In this document: one piece after another, positions 7,450 through 14,390 of the stretch
How the letters are laid out: each line of letters opens with the position of its first letter
Numbering within the stretch: the first letter of the stretch is position 1
Source of the DNA: Domibacillus sp.
GTDB taxonomy: Bacteria > Bacillota > Bacilli > Bacillales > Domibacillaceae
Reading direction: 5' to 3'
DNA length: 35,270 nt
NCBI GenBank assembly: GCA_031177795.1
Contig: JAPSKG010000001.1
Location: forward strand, 1 to 35,270
Notes under the pieces: generated by a model
What the model saw: only the letters and a program-made list of their open reading frames with translations
Told to the model about the DNA's origin: nothing
The model's database searches: none
Translations under genes and position numbers: made by a program

Positions 7450-8919
7450 ATGTCACGATACGAAGACGACAGTCTTGCCTTGCACACCGACCTTTATCAG
7501 ATTAATATGGCCGAAACGTACTGGCACGACGGAATCCATACAAAAAAAGCAGTATTTGAGCTTTATTTCAGAAAAATTCCATTCGGGAACGGGTACGGTG
7601 TTTTTGCCGGCCTCGAAAAAATTGTCCATTATTTAGAGAGCTTTCGGTTTACAGAAAGCGATATCGAGTATTTAAGAGAACTAGGCTACCAGCCTGATTT
7701 TTTGTCTTATCTACAAAACATGCGCTTTACGGGAACGCTGAAAAGTATGAAGGAAGGAGAGCTTGTTTTTGCAAATGAGCCTATTCTTCGTGTAGAAGCA
7801 CCGCTTGCAGAAGCGCAAATTATTGAAACAGCGCTATTGAATATCGTAAACTATCAAACGTTAATTGCGACAAAAGCTTCCCGGATCAAACAAGTGCTTG
7901 GAGACGAGACAGCAATGGAGTTTGGCTCACGCAGGGCTCATGAAATGGATGCGGCTGTTTGGGGCACGCGAGCTGCTTATATTGGCGGTTTTGATGCAAC
8001 AAGCAATGTAAGAGCAGGCAAACTATTCGGCATTCCAGTGACCGGTACACATGCTCATGCGCTGATCCAGGCTTACAAAGATGAATACACGGCTTTTCGC
8101 AAATATGCAGAGCGCCACCGGGATTGTGTGTTTTTAGTGGATACATATGACACACTAAAATCCGGTGTTCCGGCTGCTATTCAAGTGGCGAAAGATCTTG
8201 GAAACCAAATTAATTTTATGGGCATTCGCCTGGACAGCGGGGATATGGCGTACTTGTCAAAAGAAGCACGTAAAATGCTAGACGAAGCTGGTTTTCCGGA
8301 TGCACGCATTGTCGCATCAAATGACCTTGATGAATACACCATCATGAATTTAAAGGCGGAGGGAGCCAAAATTGATGTATGGGGCATCGGGACAAAGGTT
8401 ATTACTGCATATGATCAAGCGGCCCTTGGAGCAGTATATAAGCTTGTTTCAATTGAAGATGAAGCAGGCCAGATGAACGATACAATCAAGTTGTCGGCAA
8501 ATCCGGAAAAAGTGACAACACCTGGATTAAAACGTGTATACCGCATTGTAAATAAATTAAGCGGCAAAGCGGAAGGGGATTATATTGCCATGGAAAATGA
8601 AGATCCCCAGCATGCAGAACGGCTGAAAATGTTTCATCCTGTGCATACCTTTGTCAGCAAGTTTGTAACAAACTTTGAAGCGCGTGAGCTTCATGATGTT
8701 ATTTTTCTTAATGGTGAACGAATTTATGAGATGCCGGATATTAGCTTAATCCGCAAACAAACAATGGAAAACCTGGATCTTCTTTGGAACGAATATAAAA
8801 GAGCATTAAATCCGGAAGAATACCCTGTCGATTTAAGCCAAAATTGCTGGGATAACAAAATGAAAAATATCGAAGCCGTGAAACTCCATTCACAGGGGCT
8901 GGCTTATTTGGAAAAATGA
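7450..8919 (+). CDS. pncB: Nicotinate phosphoribosyltransferase
   Basis: This enzyme converts nicotinate and PRPP to nicotinate mononucleotide, the entry step of NAD salvage. From the ATG at 7450 the protein is 489 aa, normal for the Gram-positive class. Visible blocks include ALHTDLYQINMAETYW near the N-terminus, the conserved EFGSRRAHEMDAAVWG region near residue 157, GTHAHALIQAY, the substrate-site block VDTYDTLKSGVP, and GIRLDSGDMAYLS. An in-frame ATG at 7423 would add nine residues, but GGGAG at 7436-7440 is well spaced only for 7450. The gene has its own promoter and terminator. Confidence 0.93.
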   Translation: MSRYEDDSLALHTDLYQINMAETYWHDGIHTKKAVFELYFRKIPFGNGYGVFAGLEKIVHYLESFRFTESDIEYLRELGYQPDFLSYLQNMRFTGTLKSMKEGELVFANEPILRVEAPLAEAQIIETALLNIVNYQTLIATKASRIKQVLGDETAMEFGSRRAHEMDAAVWGTRAAYIGGFDATSNVRAGKLFGIPVTGTHAHALIQAYKDEYTAFRKYAERHRDCVFLVDTYDTLKSGVPAAIQVAKDLGNQINFMGIRLDSGDMAYLSKEARKMLDEAGFPDARIVASNDLDEYTIMNLKAEGAKIDVWGIGTKVITAYDQAALGAVYKLVSIEDEAGQMNDTIKLSANPEKVTTPGLKRVYRIVNKLSGKAEGDYIAMENEDPQHAERLKMFHPVHTFVSKFVTNFEARELHDVIFLNGERIYEMPDISLIRKQTMENLDLLWNEYKRALNPEEYPVDLSQNCWDNKMKNIEAVKLHSQGLAYLEK

Positions 8920-8943
8920 CGCCAAAAATGGTGTCATTTTTTC
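8917..8943 (+). terminator. Terminator of pncB
   Basis: TGACGCC (8917-8923) pairs with GGTGTCA (8930-8936), including one G-U pair, followed by six Ts. The stem begins at the pncB stop codon. Confidence 0.75.
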
Positions 8944-8952
8944 TTATAATTT

Positions 8953-8981
8953 TTGCCCATCTGTTCAGCAAAGCTTATAAT
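8953..8981 (+). promoter_or_regulatory. SigA promoter of the encapsulin operon
   Basis: TTGCCC (8953-8958) and a perfect TATAAT (8976-8981) are 17 bp apart, about 30 bp upstream of the GTG start of the IMEF gene. I see no Fur-box-like palindrome overlapping it. Confidence 0.75.
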
Positions 8982-9013
8982 AGGAGATATTCAAGAATTA
9001 GGAGGTGCGTTTT

Positions 9014-9583
9014 GTGCAAGAGGAATTAAGTGAATTTTACAATATCTTTACAGAAACAAAAAAAGATATTGAAAGCTTTATGGCGATGCTTGATCCGGTA
9101 ATTAACAATGCAAAAGACGATCACGAACGTTTGTATTACCACCACATTTATGAAGAAGAAGAACAGCGCCTGTCACGCCTTGCAGAATTGATCCCGTTGC
9201 TTGAAACGTTTCTTGCAGGACAGGGAGGAAGTTTTTCTCCATCAAACAACATCTTTAACCGTCTTCTTCAAGAACTCAATTTAGAAAAATTCGGCCTGCA
9301 TAATTTTGTTGAACATTTGGATCTCGCTTTGTTCCAGTTTAAAGATGCAGAGCGCCAAGCAAAATTAACGGAAATGCGTGGAACAAATCACACAAGCTAT
9401 CAGTTTGTAAAAGAAAAACTGGCCCGCATTAATGAACAGTTTGATACGGGTTATGCAGACCCGCATGCACATCATGATGAGCATGGAGATCATTTAAATC
9501 ATCATGCTCATTCAACACCTGTGCAGCCGGTACAACCAAAAACAAAACGTTCATTTACAGTAGGGTCACTTATTTCCAAGTAA
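9014..9583 (+). CDS. IMEF: iron-mineralising ferritin-like encapsulin cargo protein
   Basis: This is the cargo ferroxidase of IMEF-type encapsulin systems, which oxidises Fe2+ and mineralises it inside the shell encoded next. From the GTG at 9014 it is 189 aa. Residues 1-140 are predicted helical, with carboxylate- and histidine-rich stretches suited to a diiron site (YYHHIYEEEEQRL, HNFVEHLDLALFQF). Residues 150-166 form a tail with eight histidines among 17 residues, and a PVQPVQP linker follows. The C-terminal end KRSFTVGSLISK is a cargo-loading peptide. GTG 9014 was chosen because GGAGG (9001-9005) is 8 bases away; the GTG at 9005 overlaps that site. The gene is first in the operon, 15 bp before the shell gene. 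Confidence 0.88.
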   Translation: MQEELSEFYNIFTETKKDIESFMAMLDPVINNAKDDHERLYYHHIYEEEEQRLSRLAELIPLLETFLAGQGGSFSPSNNIFNRLLQELNLEKFGLHNFVEHLDLALFQFKDAERQAKLTEMRGTNHTSYQFVKEKLARINEQFDTGYADPHAHHDEHGDHLNHHAHSTPVQPVQPKTKRSFTVGSLISK

Positions 9584-9598
9584 GGGGAGGATTTTTTT

Positions 9599-10453
9599 AT
9601 GAGTAAAGCACATTTATACCCGGACGCGCCGCTTTCAGAAAATGATTTTAACGAGCTGGACCAAATCGTGATTGAAGCAGCAAAAAAACAATTAACAGGA
9701 CGCCGTTTTATTGAATTGTACGGTCCGCTGGGCCGGGGCGTCCAAAGCATTCACACAGATATTTTCGCAGAAAAAAGCGCGGCGCACATGGATTTGCAGG
9801 GATCGTTTGACACGGAAATTGAATCTGCAAAGCGCGTTAATTACACCATCCCAATGCTTTACAAGGATTTTGTTTTATACTGGCGCGATATCGAGCAAGC
9901 AAAAACGCTGGATATTCCAATGGATTTTTCATCGGCAGCAAATGCGGCGCGTGATGTGGCGCTTTTAGAAGATGAAATGATTTTTCATGGAGCTGCACAG
10001 TTTGACATTCCGGGGCTAATGAATGTAAAAGGACGCCAAACACATTTGATTAGCAACTGGTATGAATCAGGCACAGCATTCCAGGATGTTGTAGAAGCCC
10101 GCGGAAAGTTGATGGAGATGAACCATAATGGACCGTATGCGCTCGTTTTATCTCCAGAGTTATATGCATTGTTGCATCGTGTTCACCGGGATACAAATGT
10201 CCTGGAAATTGAGCATGTCCGTGAACTAGTTACAGATGGTGTTTTTCAGTCGCCGGTACTAAAAGGAAAAACAGGTGTGCTTGTTAACACAGGGCGCAAC
10301 AATCTTGATTTGGCTGTATCTGAAGATTTTGAAACGGCTTATCTCGGTGAAGAAGGGATGAACCATCCATTCCGCGTGTATGAGACGGCTGTACTCCGCA
10401 TCAAGCGCCCGTCTGCTATCTGCACATTCGCTGATCCGCAAGACGATGAGTAA
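9599..10453 (+). CDS. Family 1 encapsulin shell protein (HK97-fold)
   Basis: The 284-aa protein self-assembles into the nanocompartment that encloses the IMEF iron core. It reads throughout like family 1 (linocin M18-like) encapsulins. Recognisable blocks are GRRFIELYGPLGRGVQS near residue 40, RVNYTIPMLYKDFVLYWRDIE near 85, the NAARDVALLEDEMIFHG helix near 120, GPYALVLSPELYALLHRVH near 185 and FRVYETAVLRIKRPSAICTF at the end. From memory it closely resembles the Quasibacillus thermotolerans shell, which forms a large T=4 particle; the same size here is inference. GGGGAGG lies 8 bases before the ATG. The last 8 bases overlap the ferredoxin gene. Confidence 0.96.
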   Translation: MSKAHLYPDAPLSENDFNELDQIVIEAAKKQLTGRRFIELYGPLGRGVQSIHTDIFAEKSAAHMDLQGSFDTEIESAKRVNYTIPMLYKDFVLYWRDIEQAKTLDIPMDFSSAANAARDVALLEDEMIFHGAAQFDIPGLMNVKGRQTHLISNWYESGTAFQDVVEARGKLMEMNHNGPYALVLSPELYALLHRVHRDTNVLEIEHVRELVTDGVFQSPVLKGKTGVLVNTGRNNLDLAVSEDFETAYLGEEGMNHPFRVYETAVLRIKRPSAICTFADPQDDE

Positions 10454-10823
10454 AAGGTGGACGGTCGGCTCGCTTGTTCCAGGCCAAGAAACTCAGTATG
10501 TGCCTAGAAAGCTGCCCGTTCACGAGGCAAAAACAGAAATCAAAAAACAAGCAGAGCCAAAAAAACAGGTTGTTTCTCCTGCCATTAAAGTAAAACAAGG
10601 CAATACGGTTTGTTCTGTTTCTTTACAGCCAGGCACTATTTTGCTTGATGCAGCACTTAAACAAGGGTGCGATATTCAATACAAATGCCGAAAAGGAACT
10701 TGCGGTGCTTGTACAGTCGATATTTTGTCAGGCAGCGGATTTTTATCAGGCCGCAATTCAGCTGAATTAAAGAAACTCGGTGAATCTGAAAAACGCCTTG
10801 CTTGCCAGGCTGTAATAAAATAA
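10446..10823 (+). CDS. 2Fe-2S ferredoxin with N-terminal encapsulin cargo-loading peptide
   Basis: The 125-aa protein has two parts. Residues 3-14 (KRWTVGSLVPGQ) match the TVGSL loading peptide at the C-terminus of the IMEF protein, so this is likely a second cargo. A charged Lys/Gln/Pro-rich linker covers about residues 15-46. Residues 47-125 form a plant-type 2Fe-2S ferredoxin with cysteines 81, 86, 89 and 120 (C-x4-C-x2-C-x30-C). Such a protein could deliver electrons to reduce and release stored iron; that role is inferred. The ATG overlaps the encapsulin stop by 8 bp, indicating coupling. The frame is open further upstream, but only this start gives the targeting peptide at the N-terminus. 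Confidence 0.92.
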   Translation: MSKRWTVGSLVPGQETQYVPRKLPVHEAKTEIKKQAEPKKQVVSPAIKVKQGNTVCSVSLQPGTILLDAALKQGCDIQYKCRKGTCGACTVDILSGSGFLSGRNSAELKKLGESEKRLACQAVIK

Positions 10824-10861
10824 AAAACATCCGCCCAAACTTTGGGACGGATGTTTTTTTT
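10822..10861 (+). terminator. Terminator of the encapsulin operon
   Basis: AACATCCG (10826-10833) pairs with CGGATGTT (10848-10855), with an inner CCCAAA/TTTGGG extension and a T tract. It begins at the ferredoxin stop codon. Confidence 0.88.
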
Positions 10862-10908
10862 ACAAAAACGTATTTGAAATACAGTAAAGTAAAAAAGCTA
10901 TTTATATG

Positions 10909-10936
10909 AAAAAAAAAAGCCCCCAACAAGGCGGCT
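10909..10936 (-). terminator. Terminator of the Fur-controlled 159-aa gene
   Basis: Reading the minus strand, AGCCGCC and GGGGGCT (one mismatch) form a stem around TTGTT, followed by a run of about ten Ts just after the stop codon at 10943. Confidence 0.7.
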
Positions 10937-10942
10937 GATTTG

Positions 10943-11422
10943 TCAGGCAAAGCGGCGCTTTTCCATGATGACAAGGTTGTTTTCAACTTGAAATGGAAGA
11001 GCTACGTCCCGTTTTTCAATTTCATCCACACTTACATCACGAACAATTTTAAGCGCTTCTTTTTTAAAAGAAGAGGTAATAAATCCTTCGTTTACTTCAC
11101 AAAGCTTACGTAAGTAGCGGAGCGTTTCTTCCGTCATCATTTCGCGCACTGGCACGTTTTCAAGCTGGCAGATAAGTTTGTGGCGAAGGCCTTTCATTAC
11201 GCCAATTTGATCAACATGCGCCGTGACATTCTCGCCATTTTCAGCAATAAAGCTGAATGAAATAAATTTTCCTTGTGATAAATCGACATTTGTAAAGACC
11301 GGATTCTTGTATGTTTCACCGGATGCAAGTGTAATAGATTCCGCTTCCGCCGCGCCGCCCAGCTTTCGGCTGTTGGCAATGACCATATGGATATCTTTAA
11401 GTCCGTGAAGCATTCCTCTCAT
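10943..11422 (-). CDS. Unrecognised 159-aa protein under a Fur-type promoter
   Basis: I do not recognise the family. From the ATG at 11422 the protein is 159 aa, soluble, and without a signal peptide or membrane helix. Visible parts are MRGMLHGLKDIHMVIANSRK at the start, a probably beta-rich middle (residues 30-75) and a charged helical second half ending in EKRRFA. It has two cysteines (in ICQLE and KLCEVN). The open frame reaches 11500, but those 26 extra codons overlap the promoter and Fur box; AGAGGG lies about 7 bases before 11422. It converges on the encapsulin operon and lies 90 bp after a same-strand gene. The Fur box implies expression when iron is scarce, the opposite condition to iron storage. 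Confidence 0.85.
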   Translation of the reverse strand: MRGMLHGLKDIHMVIANSRKLGGAAEAESITLASGETYKNPVFTNVDLSQGKFISFSFIAENGENVTAHVDQIGVMKGLRHKLICQLENVPVREMMTEETLRYLRKLCEVNEGFITSSFKKEALKIVRDVSVDEIEKRDVALPFQVENNLVIMEKRRFA

Positions 11423-11456
11423 AAGGTTCCCTCTTTCCCTCGTCGTTGTTAATTTT

Positions 11457-11485
11457 ATTGTATAGGGAATGATAATCATTGTCAA
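11457..11485 (-). promoter_or_regulatory. SigA promoter of the 159-aa gene
   Basis: On the minus strand a perfect TTGACA (+ strand 11480-11485) and TACAAT (11457-11462) are separated by 17 bp. This is one of the best promoter matches in the window. The start codon lies about 35 bp beyond the -10. Confidence 0.85.
11470..11484. promoter_or_regulatory. Fur box
   Basis: TGATAATCATTGTCA matches the 7-1-7 Fur consensus TGATAATNATTATCA at 13 of 14 defined positions. It overlaps the -35 hexamer and spacer of the promoter, a position where bound Fur-Fe2+ would block RNA polymerase. Confidence 0.85.
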
Positions 11486-11512
11486 TATGGTTTTCGCCAA
11501 AAAGCATCATCT

Positions 11513-11887
11513 TTACGTTTCAATAACTTCTTTCAAAACGGTTAATGCCTGCTGAACACGTGGAAAGCCGTTATAAGGAAGACATTGAATCATGCATTCC
11601 GCTATTTCTTCCTTTGTAAGGCCAGCATTTAGTCCACGTTTAATGTGAGTAGCTAACTGCGCATGAGCACCCTGTGTAACAAGCGACGAAATAACAATTA
11701 ACGATCGTTCTTTTTTGCCAAGGTGAGGCCTTCCATAAATTTCTCCATACGCTTCAATAATCCAGCGGCGAAAATCCGGAGCAACGGAATCAAGAGGATC
11801 GCTGATTTTTCCGTTAACAGGTTTTTCCCATCCATCGTCCATATACTCTGCAAATACATCCAGCCCTTTTTCAAATCTATTCATCAT
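11513..11887 (-). CDS. Carboxymuconolactone decarboxylase-family protein
   Basis: The 124-aa protein matches the CMD fold: a conserved arginine/glutamate-rich helix (GRPHLGKKERSLIVISSLVTQ), then HAQLATHIKRGLNAGLTKEEIAECMIQCLPYNGFPRVQQAL. The C-x-x-C pair of the AhpD peroxidase subclass is absent, so it is closer to gamma-carboxymuconolactone decarboxylase-like proteins of unknown substrate. It is the usual single-domain length. GGAGGG precedes two tandem ATGs at 11887 and 11884; either may be used. No aromatic degradation genes surround it, so the true function is uncertain. A pair of similar inverted repeats lies upstream. Confidence 0.85.
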   Translation of the reverse strand: MMNRFEKGLDVFAEYMDDGWEKPVNGKISDPLDSVAPDFRRWIIEAYGEIYGRPHLGKKERSLIVISSLVTQGAHAQLATHIKRGLNAGLTKEEIAECMIQCLPYNGFPRVQQALTVLKEVIET

Positions 11888-11907
11888 TTCACCCTCCTAT
11901 GAAGTAT

Positions 11908-11923
11908 TGTTTCAAGAAAAAAC
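11908..11923. repeat. Imperfect inverted repeat, copy 2
   Basis: TGTTTCAAGAAAAAAC resembles the perfect inverted repeat at 11968-11983 and lies exactly 60 bp from it, between the 124-aa gene and its likely promoter. It may be a second operator site. Confidence 0.4.
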
Positions 11924-11967
11924 TGAATTTTCCTTCTTTATGCAATTTTTTATTCGTTTTTTCGGCA

Positions 11968-11983
11968 TGTTTTCAAGAAAACA
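11968..11983. repeat. Perfect 7-bp inverted repeat, candidate operator
   Basis: TGTTTTCAAGAAAACA consists of TGTTTTC and GAAAACA around AA. On the minus strand it contains TTGAAA, a possible -35 for the carboxymuconolactone-family gene. It resembles a CodY box but has one extra central base, so I do not assign a regulator. Confidence 0.45.
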
Positions 11984-12035
11984 GGGGATAATAATGAATA
12001 AAGGTGTATAAAAATTAATTTTAGACTTAAAATAA

Positions 12036-12064
12036 TTGAAATTTTTTTGTAAGCAGGGTATTAT
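12036..12064 (+). promoter_or_regulatory. SigA promoter of the amino acid ABC importer
   Basis: TTGAAA (12036-12041) and TATTAT (12059-12064) are 17 bp apart, about 34 bp upstream of the solute-binding protein start. Confidence 0.65.
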
Positions 12065-12097
12065 TTCACTATATCAAAAAGATAAGGGGTTTTTACC

Positions 12098-12922
12098 ATG
12101 ACATATTCGTTTAAAAAAGCTGCTTTTGCTTTTGCAGCCAGTTGTTCATTGCTTTTGGCAGCCTGCGGTGGCGGAGAAGAAAAAAGCGGCGGGGCGGGTT
12201 CAGATTCAGAAGAAAAAAAGGTATTAAATGTTGGAACGGAAGCAACTTTTGCACCGTTTGAGTTTATGGATAAAGGAGAAGTATCCGGATTTGATGTTGA
12301 CCTGTTAAATGCTGCGGCTGAAGAAGCTGGTTATGAGGTCAATATTCAAAATACCGGCTGGGATGCCATGCTTGCCGGCCTTCAAAGCGGTCAGCTTGAT
12401 ATTGGAATGTCAGGCATTACAATTACAGATGAGCGAAAAGAAACGTATGACTTTTCGGTTCCCTACTTCGAATCTGTAACTATGATTGCGTTTAAAGAAG
12501 AAGCAGGCATTAAGTCCGCTGAAGATTTAAAAGGTAAAAAAGTAGGTGTTCAAAATGGAACAACCGGCCAGTTTGCCGCTGAGTCCATTATGGGCCAAAA
12601 CAACAGCGCAATTTCAAAATATGAAACAGCAGCTCTTATGTTCCAGGCTTTACAAAGCGGGGATGTTGAAGCGGTTGTAACAGATATTGCGGTAGCTGTT
12701 GAATACGCAAAATCTAATCCGGAAGCCAATGTTGAAACCATTACAGATGAGCAGTTTGTACCTGAATACTACGGCATTGCTTTTCCAAAAGGAAGCGAGT
12801 ATAAAGCAGATTTTGACAAAGCGTTAAATACACTTTTTGAAAACGGAAAATACGAAGAAATTTATGAAAAATGGTTTGAAGAAACACCTGATATGGAAAC
12901 ATTAAAGCAAGCAGCGCAATAA
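12098..12922 (+). CDS. Polar amino acid ABC transporter substrate-binding lipoprotein
   Basis: This is the extracellular solute-binding protein of the importer encoded here. The 274-aa precursor has a lipoprotein signal peptide with lipobox LLAAC, giving lipidated Cys23, then a Gly/Ser/Glu-rich linker. The mature part is a family 3 (periplasmic binding protein-like II) domain: VGTEATFAPFEF, the segment GFDVDLLNAAAEEAG, GWDAMLAGLQSGQLDIGMSGITITDERK, and the YYGIAFPKGS block. Such proteins bind glutamine, arginine, cystine or similar; the exact ligand cannot be read from sequence. A hairpin terminator directly after it probably raises its expression over the membrane genes. Confidence 0.92.
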   Translation: MTYSFKKAAFAFAASCSLLLAACGGGEEKSGGAGSDSEEKKVLNVGTEATFAPFEFMDKGEVSGFDVDLLNAAAEEAGYEVNIQNTGWDAMLAGLQSGQLDIGMSGITITDERKETYDFSVPYFESVTMIAFKEEAGIKSAEDLKGKKVGVQNGTTGQFAAESIMGQNNSAISKYETAALMFQALQSGDVEAVVTDIAVAVEYAKSNPEANVETITDEQFVPEYYGIAFPKGSEYKADFDKALNTLFENGKYEEIYEKWFEETPDMETLKQAAQ

Positions 12923-12925
12923 AAG

Positions 12926-12964
12926 AAAAATGGCTGTCCATGTTTTATGGGGCAGCCATTTTTT
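12926..12964 (+). terminator. Intra-operon terminator/attenuator after the binding protein
   Basis: AAAATGGCTG and CAGCCATTTT pair perfectly around a 16-base loop and are followed by Ts. It lies between the binding-protein stop and the permease ribosome binding site. Partial read-through is expected. Confidence 0.8.
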
Positions 12965-12985
12965 ATGAAGGAAAGGAGAGAAAAA

Positions 12986-13651
12986 ATGGATTTTCGCTTT
13001 GATATTATAGCCGATTATATGCCATTCTTTTTGAAAGGAATGGGGATTACGATTGGCGTATCACTTGCCGGCGTTATCGTTGGGCTTTTATTAGGATTGG
13101 TTATTGCTTTAGGAAAAATGTCTTCAAATAGATGGATACAACTTCCATTCAATATTTATATTAATATTTTCCGAGGAACTCCTTTACTTGTTCAATTACT
13201 TATTATTCATTTTGGAATTGTGCCATTATTTATGTCGCCGTCAAACCCAATTGTATCTTTAGTGATTGGTCTTTCCTTAAATGCAGCTGCCTACATTGCA
13301 GAAATTTTTCGGGCAGGAATACAATCTATCGACAAAGGACAAATGGAAGCAGCACGCTCACTTGGCATGACACGGGCACAGGCAATGAAACTAGTAATTT
13401 TGCCGCAAGCGGTAAAGCGTGTAATTCCGCCGCTTGGCAATGAATTTATTGTTTTGTTAAAAGAATCATCGCTTGGATCGGTTTTGGCAGCACCGGAACT
13501 TATGTATTGGGGACGCGCGGCAGCAGGACAGTACATTCGCGTCTGGGAGCCGTATATAACGGTTGCTCTCATTTATTTAGTATTGACGCTGTCTTTAACG
13601 TACTTAATGAATTACGTTGAAAGGAGAATGAGCACGGATGATCAGCGTTAA
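12986..13651 (+). CDS. Amino acid ABC transporter permease (His/Glu/Gln/Arg family)
   Basis: This is the membrane channel subunit of the importer. From the ATG at 12986 it is 221 aa with about five membrane helices. It carries the family blocks YINIFRGTPLLVQLLI near residue 53 and the cytoplasmic EAA loop EAARSLGMTRAQAMKLVILPQA near residue 120. An in-frame ATG at 12947 lies inside the terminator hairpin, whereas AAAGGAGAG is well placed for 12986. The gene overlaps the ATPase gene by 14 bp. Only one permease is encoded, so it probably works as a homodimer. Confidence 0.92.
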   Translation: MDFRFDIIADYMPFFLKGMGITIGVSLAGVIVGLLLGLVIALGKMSSNRWIQLPFNIYINIFRGTPLLVQLLIIHFGIVPLFMSPSNPIVSLVIGLSLNAAAYIAEIFRAGIQSIDKGQMEAARSLGMTRAQAMKLVILPQAVKRVIPPLGNEFIVLLKESSLGSVLAAPELMYWGRAAAGQYIRVWEPYITVALIYLVLTLSLTYLMNYVERRMSTDDQR

Positions 13652-14360
13652 AAACCTAAAAAAGTCATTTGGCACAAATGAAGTGTTAAAGGACATTTCT
13701 CTTGAAGTAAGTCCGCAGGAAGTAGTGGTGGTCATCGGCCCATCCGGTTCTGGCAAATCAACTTTCATTCGCTGTTTAAACATGCTTGAAACAATTAATG
13801 GCGGACATGTTATTGTTGATGGAAAAGATGTAACAGACAAAAAAACGAATATAAACGAAGTTCGTACTGAAGTTGGCATGGTGTTTCAGCATTTTAATTT
13901 GTTTCCCCATAAAACAATACTAGAAAACATTACGCTGGCGCCGATTCATGTACGGGGCTTGAAAAAAGCAGAAGCAGAAAAAAAAGCAAAAGTATTGCTT
14001 GAAAAAGTAGGTCTTTCAGAAAAAGCATCTGCTTATCCAGATTCTCTTTCAGGTGGACAAAAACAAAGGGTTGCTATTGCTCGTGCTCTCGCGATGGAGC
14101 CAAAGGTCATGTTATTTGACGAACCAACATCAGCTTTAGATCCCGAAATGGTCGGCGAGGTTCTGGAAGTTATGAAGCAGCTTGCCAAAGACGGAATGAC
14201 AATGATTGTAGTAACTCATGAAATGGGCTTTGCCCGTGAAGTGGGGGACCGTGTTATCTTTATGGACAATGGGTATATTGTTGAGGAAAATGAACCAAAG
14301 GCATTGTTCGATGCACCGCAGCATGAACGGACAAAAGCATTTCTAAGCAAAGTATTATAA
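13638..14360 (+). CDS. Amino acid ABC transporter ATP-binding protein (GlnQ-like)
   Basis: The 240-aa ATPase drives the importer. Motifs in order: Walker A GPSGSGKST near residue 34, Q-loop FQHFNLFPH, ABC signature LSGGQKQR near residue 135, Walker B VMLFDEPTSALDPEM, and the switch His in VVTHEMGFA. The sequence is typical of polar amino acid importers (GlnQ/ArtP group), and the FQHFNLFPHKTILENITLAP stretch is characteristic. The start at 13638 overlaps the permease end and has AAAGGAGAATG-type spacing with an internal ribosome site. Confidence 0.94.
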   Translation: MISVKNLKKSFGTNEVLKDISLEVSPQEVVVVIGPSGSGKSTFIRCLNMLETINGGHVIVDGKDVTDKKTNINEVRTEVGMVFQHFNLFPHKTILENITLAPIHVRGLKKAEAEKKAKVLLEKVGLSEKASAYPDSLSGGQKQRVAIARALAMEPKVMLFDEPTSALDPEMVGEVLEVMKQLAKDGMTMIVVTHEMGFAREVGDRVIFMDNGYIVEENEPKALFDAPQHERTKAFLSKVL

Positions 14361-14361
14361 G

Positions 14362-14390
14362 AAAAAGGTCTCCAATTGGAGACCTTTTTT
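14362..14390. terminator. Bidirectional terminator
   Basis: AAAAAGGTCTCC and GGAGACCTTTTTT form a perfect stem around AATT. It serves the ABC operon on the plus strand and the converging FtsH-like gene on the minus strand. Confidence 0.9.

Noticed and set aside
9599..10453. HK97-fold shell protein as a sign of a prophage
   Set aside because: No terminase, portal, protease or tail genes are nearby, and the flanking genes are an encapsulin cargo and a tagged ferredoxin.
11423..11500. 26-codon N-terminal extension of the Fur-controlled gene
   Set aside because: It covers the -35, Fur box and -10, so it is not transcribed as coding sequence; a good ribosome site lies just before 11422.
11968..11983. 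CodY box assignment for TGTTTTCAAGAAAACA
   Set aside because: The half-sites resemble CodY but the centre has two bases rather than one, shifting the half-sites out of register.
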